DNA of 51,601 nt. Origin: Clostridiales bacterium. Its GTDB lineage: Bacteria > Bacillota > Clostridia > Oscillospirales > Oscillospiraceae. The position numbers were made by a program, and so were the translations under genes. Shown here in pieces: positions 47,023-51,601 of this stretch; position 1 is the first letter of the stretch; each line of letters begins with the position of its first letter. The notes under the pieces are model-generated. The model saw only the letters and a program-made list of their open reading frames with translations, did not search any database and had not been told where the DNA came from. The DNA lies in NCBI GenBank assembly GCA_029008095.1, contig JAQXJB010000027.1:1-51601 (forward strand), given 5' to 3'.

Positions 47023-47974
47023 GTGAGGAAATCAAAAGAGATACAGAACGCACACCGGAGCGGGGTCTTTTCCAAAAAACACTGCAAGATAGTGTTTTGT
47101 CTGCTTTTTACGCTTCTTATGCTCATTGCTTTGCGAACGAGTTTTTCGGCGGGGTCATCCGGTAAGCTGTTTGCTACTGAGAGTAACGCCGTTATGAACG
47201 TTCAGTGGGAAAGTGTTGCTCAGGAGGGCGGCGGCGCGCTGAATACCGGTTTTCCATCCCTGCAGATGCCGGCGATTCTCTATGTTTTTATATGAAAACC
47301 TATCTTCAGGACTTTCAGTTATTTTTGGAGGATGAGCCAATTTATTCTTTTTTCAGAGAAGCAAACATTGGAGAACGGAGCCTGCATACGCTTTATCTTT
47401 CACCGGACGCAGCGGGAAAGACGCTCACTCTGCGGGTCAACAGTCCCTTTGGCGCTTCAGCAGATAAGGATCAGCTTGGAAGCGTCCTTCTCGGCAAGAA
47501 AAACGATGTTCTGAGCAAGCTCTTGTGGGACAATTTGTACGCGCTGGTATTTCTGATTTTTTCCTTGCTTCTGGGCACAATCATATTAATGCTCGCTATC
47601 TGGACCAGAAAGGCGCCCTTTGGTGACACGCCCGTAAGTCTGCTGAACTTCAGCATCTTTGTTTTTATTGCCGGAATTTGGGTCTTGACGGATTCGGAGC
47701 TTATGCTGTTCGCGACAGATAAGCTGTCTGTTGTTTCCTTTCTCTCTTTTGCTTCATTTATGGTAATGCCGGCTTTCCTGCTGCGGTTCATTAATCCATT
47801 CTGGGCGAGAAGCGGAGCATTACCATCATATGCAGGCTGTATTTTGTCATAGCGGCGCTCTATCTTGCCAACTATTCGCTTCAGCTCATTCCCGGTTCTT
47901 TTCTGCTTATCCCAACCCACATTCTTTGCATCATCTCCGTTATACTCATAATCATAATCGGATGGAAGCAGTAG
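47023..47974 (+). pseudogene. Frameshifted, truncated remnant of a 7TM sensor related to the local diguanylate cyclase
   Basis: GTG at 47023 with GGGGGAG begins a signal-anchor and an outside domain. The reading frame shifts near 47250 (FSIPADAGDSLCFYMKTY continues in another frame) and again near 47810-47830 (RLYFVIAALYLANYSLQ continues in the third frame), with a stop at 47972-47974. The outside domain and membrane helices resemble those of the cyclase at 33345-35000 (compare YALVFLIFSLLLGTIILM with MILSIICFVMGLFVML). The GGDEF part is missing. Beyond it, 47975-48055 shows nothing recognisable, and the accessory region starts, so the gene was cut off there. Confidence 0.8.
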
Positions 47975-48055
47975 TTCGTCTGCACCTGAACCGGTCGCCA
48001 CGCTCTCTTATTCCGTCGCATCTCCGATAACTGATAACCCCCGCGGGGCCGAGGA

Positions 48056-48703
48056 TCAGGCAGTGGCCTTCTCCGCAGTAAAGCTCTCGAACACGTCGGC
48101 GAAGGTGTCGTTGACGTCGAAGGGAGCTACATAGTCCACCTGAGCATTGACCAGCGCTGCATCCAGAGATGCGGAGATCTCGTCGGACTTCTTGCTCAGG
48201 TCGCCGCACATCTTGCGGATCTTGTTGCGGTCGAAATTGATGGTGACCACCCGCTTCACGTCGCAGCGATAAGAAACCTGATTGCCTTCGTTATTGAAAC
48301 GATAGCCGGTACCGCCGTTGCTGATGAGGGTTTCGGAAGCACGCAGGCCGGCCATGCGGCGAAGCAGGTTGGCGATCTCCTGGCGCTTGCTGTTGAGGCC
48401 AACTTCGCCGTCCAGACCGGCAGGCAGGTCGAGACTTGCCTTGGTCTTATGGATAGCGGCGCTCAGCTTCTCACGCTCCTCCAGAAGGTGCATCAGGAAA
48501 ACCGCCACTTCGGTGATTTTCTCGCTGTACTCGGTAGAGGGCAGATCCATGGTGGTTTCGTCCTCAGCCTCAGCCATTACCTTCTTGCGCAGGTAGGTGT
48601 TTTCCACTTTGGTGATTTTCCGGTCACTGCCGAGGATGCCCTGTGCTTCCTCCATCAGAGACTGCAGCTTATTCTGGAAGCGAAAGGCTTCTTTCAGATT
48701 CAT
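48056..48703 (-). CDS. Unrecognised conserved-looking protein of the accessory region
   Basis: 215 residues, soluble and mostly helical, with a long coiled-coil-like N-terminal half (NLKEAFRFQNKLQSLMEEAQ, ITEVAVFLMHLLEEREKLSA) and a beta-containing middle (GGTGYRFNNEGNQVSYRCDV). No enzyme motif is seen. The ATG at 48703 is backed by AAAGGAGTGA; a longer in-frame start has no site. Proteins of this look occur, to my memory, in clostridial integrative elements, but I cannot name a family. Confidence 0.65.
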   Translation of the reverse strand: MNLKEAFRFQNKLQSLMEEAQGILGSDRKITKVENTYLRKKVMAEAEDETTMDLPSTEYSEKITEVAVFLMHLLEEREKLSAAIHKTKASLDLPAGLDGEVGLNSKRQEIANLLRRMAGLRASETLISNGGTGYRFNNEGNQVSYRCDVKRVVTINFDRNKIRKMCGDLSKKSDEISASLDAALVNAQVDYVAPFDVNDTFADVFESFTAEKATA

Positions 48704-48794
48704 ACGGTAGTCACTCCTTTTTCGTTTGTCGTTGATATTATGATAAGGCACAGAACAGCCTTTGTCATTGAACTACTGGTTTAATCTTTGGGTG

Positions 48795-48826
48795 AAAGAA
48801 AGGAGGCGCCCTCACGAGCGCCTCCT
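48795..48826 (-). terminator. Terminator behind the HTH-ATPase gene
   Basis: AGGAGGCGC and GCGCCTCCT form a perfect nine-pair stem. On the minus strand it is followed by TTCTTTC. It lies directly after the ATPase stop and separates it from the downstream gene. Confidence 0.8.
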
Positions 48827-48844
48827 GGTATAAATGATTCAGTT

Positions 48845-50575
48845 TTATTTCAAGCTACACAGATACTTCTCTACGTTCAGATACTGTACTCCGTCGACGA
48901 CCGCATCCTCACCTCGGTAAAGAACATACTTTCCAGATATGGGACTAATGCGTTTTTCAATAATCGCACACTTGTCAGCATCACGCAGATGGATTGCCTG
49001 CCTTTTGGTAATTTCAGTACTGTGCTTTACTTCATACAGTTTACAGCTGTTGGTAGTACTATCGTAAACCACCATATCGTATTCACCGCCTTTATCGAAC
49101 TTAAAACGGAACACCGTTGAAGTCCTAGGCGCTGCTTTTGTGGTTTCAAGCAAAACGATGTCTTCCAGCATTCGGCCTTTCACATCGCTCAGGATCTTTG
49201 CAGCAATGTATTCTCTGTTTGCTTCGGACTGTGATTTGAAGAACTCATCTTGCTTCAGCGAATGGACCAGAGCCTTAGCTATGGCATAGCGCATACCAGG
49301 CTGAGCGAACACCACATACTCTGCCTCGCCGCCAGTCTCATATCGTTCCGTACAGTTGACAATCAGATCCAGCATAAGAAGGTACTTTTTGACCTTGTCC
49401 ATATGCTCCTGCGTCACTTCTATGGTGGTCTCTCGCTTTTCTCTGACTTCAATAATCGCCTTGAGGCGTTCCAACAGAGTCTTTTCATCTACATCATAGA
49501 GTACAGTTGACCGCTCTGCAGGTGCATCATGCAGAAGTAATTCTCTGGCGGAGCCGAAATCACTGGACTTGAACTCTTCGTTTACCACGCGAAGCACGAA
49601 ACGGTGGTTCATATGCTGTACGACACGGTTAATTACATTGGTAAGCTCACCTTTTTCGTACAGCTCTCGCAACTGGTTAAAGTATTCTCCATGCCTGTCA
49701 TTCTTCAATGTGTGCTGAATATTCCGGCTGATTGCTGTATCGATATACTTTCTTGTGCTTTCATCATCTCGAAATGCGACTTCATCAAACGTTACCTCTG
49801 GATCATCGAGCGTTGCATTCTCCATTTTCAGGGTGCCGCCATATTCGATGTAGCTGTCCACCGAGGGTAGTCCAAGCAGCCTCGCATATTCCCTAAACGG
49901 GATAAATGAAGTATGGATCGTTACGCTCCTATCATAGAGTTCATCTCTGTTTGCCATTGCAAAGCCCAGAGAGTCGGTTCCGGATACCACAATCTTCATA
50001 CCCATCATGCTGAAGATATCGGACAACACCGCTGCCGTATTGATGAAGTCGTTCATTAAGGTGATCTCATCGATGAATACATAGCGGTAGCCCAGTTCGA
50101 ACAGCTTATCAAGGTCTTTCGTCAGGTGTCCCATGTTATCAGTGGGTTGCACCTTGATATAGGCCGAATGCTCCAGAGGAAGCTCCGAAAGCATCTGAAA
50201 CAAAAGCGTTGTCTTCCCGGTTCGGCGAAGTCCATACAGAATACAGATTCTGCCGTCATAATTGCCTCTCACAAATTTCTCCAGCGATTTGTAGCAGTCT
50301 CTCTTTCCGTATTTTGATACGCTGCTTGTCAATGCTTTGAGACCTGCACCGGTTGTGACACGTGTGCGGAACTCCACACTACGCTCGGTGGGAGTAGCAA
50401 CTACAGCGCTTTGGCCATATGCCTCCAACTTTTGATAGATTGCATGATACTTGGCTGTTTTGGCTTTTTCAGCATTGTTCTCGTAGTTCTGATAATTTCG
50501 GGTGGACATACCAAGGAACTTTGCACACTCAACCTGGCTCATACCCTTTGATATACGAAGCTCTTTCAGTGTCAA
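48845..50575 (-). CDS. HTH-AAA ATPase fusion with PD-(D/E)xK-like C-terminus
   Basis: 576 residues. An N-terminal Cro/C1-type HTH (about 2-55: SKGMSQVECAKFLGMSTRNY) is joined to an AAA_14-like ATPase with Walker A GLRRTGKT (115-122), Walker B YVFIDE (165-170) and VVSGTDSLG. The C-terminal DUF4143-like part has EYDMVVYDS...LYEVKHS, the D and E-x-K pattern of the PD-(D/E)xK nuclease fold. The HTH fusion is unusual. A TTG start at 50575 is preferred because GGCGGTGA lies 5 bp before it and a promoter -10 box covers the longer frame. It may be a regulator, a defence-type ATPase or an element-maintenance protein; the function is unknown. Confidence 0.8.
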   Translation of the reverse strand: MTLKELRISKGMSQVECAKFLGMSTRNYQNYENNAEKAKTAKYHAIYQKLEAYGQSAVVATPTERSVEFRTRVTTGAGLKALTSSVSKYGKRDCYKSLEKFVRGNYDGRICILYGLRRTGKTTLLFQMLSELPLEHSAYIKVQPTDNMGHLTKDLDKLFELGYRYVFIDEITLMNDFINTAAVLSDIFSMMGMKIVVSGTDSLGFAMANRDELYDRSVTIHTSFIPFREYARLLGLPSVDSYIEYGGTLKMENATLDDPEVTFDEVAFRDDESTRKYIDTAISRNIQHTLKNDRHGEYFNQLRELYEKGELTNVINRVVQHMNHRFVLRVVNEEFKSSDFGSARELLLHDAPAERSTVLYDVDEKTLLERLKAIIEVREKRETTIEVTQEHMDKVKKYLLMLDLIVNCTERYETGGEAEYVVFAQPGMRYAIAKALVHSLKQDEFFKSQSEANREYIAAKILSDVKGRMLEDIVLLETTKAAPRTSTVFRFKFDKGGEYDMVVYDSTTNSCKLYEVKHSTEITKRQAIHLRDADKCAIIEKRISPISGKYVLYRGEDAVVDGVQYLNVEKYLCSLK

Positions 50576-50596
50576 ATGTATCACCGCCTTTGCTTC

Positions 50597-50624
50597 ATTA
50601 TACCACAGGGCACGCAAATAGCAA
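50597..50624 (-). promoter_or_regulatory. Promoter of the HTH-ATPase gene
   Basis: On the minus strand TTGCTA (50624-50619), a 16-bp spacer and TATAAT (50602-50597), 22 bp before the TTG start. It lies inside the open end of the reading frame from the right, which supports the view that this frame end is not natural. Confidence 0.65.
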
Positions 50625-51601
50625 CGATAAATGCGTATAAATTTCGTGTTTTATTCGTGTTATTTCGTCACTATACGCACTGAAAGGAGAAACTACATGC
50701 ATGTATCCTACAAAAAACTCTGGAAAATGCTCATTGATAAGGATATCCTGATGTCGGCTCTGTTCAACAACATCAGGAAGGACTTCTTCGATTTGTGCCA
50801 GCACACTTTTGATGGACTGTTCCTGCTCATAGGTTATATCCAGACCATAGTTGAGCGCGTCTTCACCACACTGATACATAATTGCCATTTGTGCTGGGGT
50901 GAACAGCCTGTTTTGATCGATAAGGTGGGAGCGGGTTGCAAAGTCCTGTTTTGCAGCCTCATAGTCGTTGCCGAAGTAGTGCCCATGAGATAAGCCCTCT
51001 CGATTGAAGTCCCAGTCCCATGTCACAAACTGCACCCCGAAGCGAGTTTCGGTAGCGGCGAGAAGTGTCCCATTGAAGTCTGCCAGAGTTTTATACCGGT
51101 CGCTCAAGCCTGCTGCTTTCACCACTGATCCCTGATCCATAGCTCTCATGTATTCAGAGACCATTTTCGTGAGTTCAAAGGCTTGATCTTTCGCCCTCTC
51201 CTGCTCGGGAGTGGTGAGATTTTCCTGTCTGTAGGTAATACCACCAGGTTTCACAACCTTACAAAGGGAATTACCTTCGAAGCTCACGGCCAGACTTCCG
51301 TCCGTCTGTGGCTCCACATCAAATCCTGCGTTACGGAGCACACGAGAGGTTTCCGAGAGATACCGAAACCTTGTTTCTTCACTATAGACTTGATTCTCGA
51401 AGAACGCTGCCGCCGCTTCTACTTCTGACCATTTCAGTTTGCTGATGATTTGGGATGTGACCAGCACATCATCAAGAACGTTGGGGATGTTTCGCAGGCG
51501 CTCCTTGTTTTGTCGAAAGATCAGTTCGGAGTTGATAGAGAGATACAGCCTTCCAAGAAGAAAGACCAGCTTCTTGTTGCTCTGGATCGTCCGGAACAGA
51601 T
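50598..51601 (-). CDS. Unrecognised protein, 5' end beyond the window and 3' end probably chimeric
   Basis: The frame is open from the window edge at 51601 to TAA at 50598; a GTG at 51467 is only an internal start, as the frame continues upstream (FRTIQSNKKLVFLLGRLYLS...). The middle carries FVTWDWDFNREGLSHGHYFG and LFTPAQMAIMYQCGEDALNY. I do not recognise the family. The last 50 or so codons run through the start region of a plus-strand regulator gene and the ATPase promoter, so the native C-terminus was likely lost at about 50750 and the present end is read-through of unrelated DNA. Confidence 0.55.
   Translation of the reverse strand, partial: LFRTIQSNKKLVFLLGRLYLSINSELIFRQNKERLRNIPNVLDDVLVTSQIISKLKWSEVEAAAAFFENQVYSEETRFRYLSETSRVLRNAGFDVEPQTDGSLAVSFEGNSLCKVVKPGGITYRQENLTTPEQERAKDQAFELTKMVSEYMRAMDQGSVVKAAGLSDRYKTLADFNGTLLAATETRFGVQFVTWDWDFNREGLSHGHYFGNDYEAAKQDFATRSHLIDQNRLFTPAQMAIMYQCGEDALNYGLDITYEQEQSIKSVLAQIEEVLPDVVEQSRHQDILINEHFPEFFVGYMHVVSPFSAYSDEITRIKHEIYTHLSLLFACPVV
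50632..50679. repeat. Inverted repeat enclosing phased TTCGTG repeats
   Basis: TGCGTATA (50632-50639) and TATACGCA (50672-50679) enclose TTCGTG-type units at 50643, 50654 and 50664, spaced 11 and 10 bp, that is one helical turn. It lies between the ATPase promoter and the broken regulator gene, so a shared operator is likely. Confidence 0.6.
50697..50747 (+). pseudogene. 5' fragment of a small Cro/C1-type HTH regulator gene
   Basis: ATG at 50697 with AAAGGAG 7 bp upstream begins MHVSYKKLWKMLIDKDI, the typical start of the 65-75-residue XRE regulators (consensus like SYKKLWKLLIDK) common in Firmicutes. After about 17 codons the similarity stops abruptly and the DNA becomes the 3' part of the minus-strand gene. 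The gene kept its start region but lost its body at a junction near 50748. Confidence 0.7.

Noticed and set aside
47205-47852. An independent membrane protein
   Set aside because: The frame lacks a ribosome binding site, and its sequence continues the signal and outside domain of the frame begun at 47023; it is the middle of a frameshifted gene.
50643-50669. CRISPR-like repeats
   Set aside because: Units are only six to eight bases with 10-11 bp period and no spacers; better explained as operator half sites.
50631-50993. A 120-codon plus-strand gene
   Set aside because: Only the first 17 codons after the ATG at 50697 look like a protein family; the rest is the antisense of another gene, so it is scored as a broken fragment.

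Overview
The window looks like a chromosomal segment of a Gram-positive anaerobe of class Clostridia (inference). The signs are strong GGAGG-type ribosome binding sites, TTGACA/TATAAT promoters at 17-bp spacing, oxygen-sensitive enzymes (hybrid cluster protein, ferredoxin-like proteins), a GSIII glutamine synthetase, LL-diaminopimelate aminotransferase, a CotH kinase and an ANTAR antiterminator. The first 47 kb is moderately GC-rich and compact. The last 3.5 kb is visibly AT-richer and looks like accessory or mobile DNA.

Region 1 (1-6.7 kb): a small flavin-fold protein; a nitrosative-stress locus with hcp facing a Crp/Fnr-type regulator, a two-cluster ferredoxin and a NapH/NosR-like membrane Fe-S protein; a family-63-like glycosidase; and a ZIP metal transporter.

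Region 2 (6.7-33.3 kb) is one nitrogen regulon read outward from a divergent control region at 13.74-14.22 kb. Leftward runs a split glutamate synthase (GATase, FMN/Fe-S, GXGXG, Fe-S and FAD subunits), a type I glutamine synthetase and an ANTAR RNA-binding antiterminator with a degenerate receiver. Rightward, about 19 kb without an internal terminator or large gap, run GSIII glutamine synthetase, an Amt-PII fusion, asparagine synthetase, purC, purA, purB, guaA, pyrG, purF, carA, carB and dapL. Ammonia uptake and glutamine synthesis are thus followed by five glutamine-dependent amidotransferase systems. Both leaders carry, at the predicted RNA 5' end, small stems with hexanucleotide loops of the ANTAR type (A at loop position 1, G at position 4). 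These stems overlap the 5' arms of intrinsic terminators, so the encoded ANTAR protein very likely controls both arms.

Region 3 (33.3-48.0 kb) is a c-di-GMP and exopolysaccharide locus. A membrane GGDEF protein faces a promoter followed by a c-di-GMP-I (GEMM) riboswitch and terminator, then VTC-domain protein, DUF4956 membrane protein, CotH kinase, membrane-anchored glycosidase, HEAT-repeat protein, processive GT2, a small unknown ORF, an IcaB/PgaB-like deacetylase lipoprotein and an EAL protein with a dead GGDEF domain. It ends in a frameshifted remnant of a second sensor related to the GGDEF protein. This looks like a riboswitch-controlled synthase-dependent polysaccharide system with unusual accessory enzymes, and is a leading candidate for an undescribed system.

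A structured intergenic element of about 120-130 bp occurs twice, once in the glutamate synthase operon and once in the polysaccharide operon. Both copies lie in the sense orientation and fill the gap between a stop codon and the next ribosome binding site.

Region 4 (48.0-51.6 kb): an unrecognised conserved-looking protein, an HTH-AAA ATPase with a nuclease-like C-terminus, a recombination scar that cuts a small Cro/C1-type regulator gene after about 17 codons, and an unrecognised gene running off the window.
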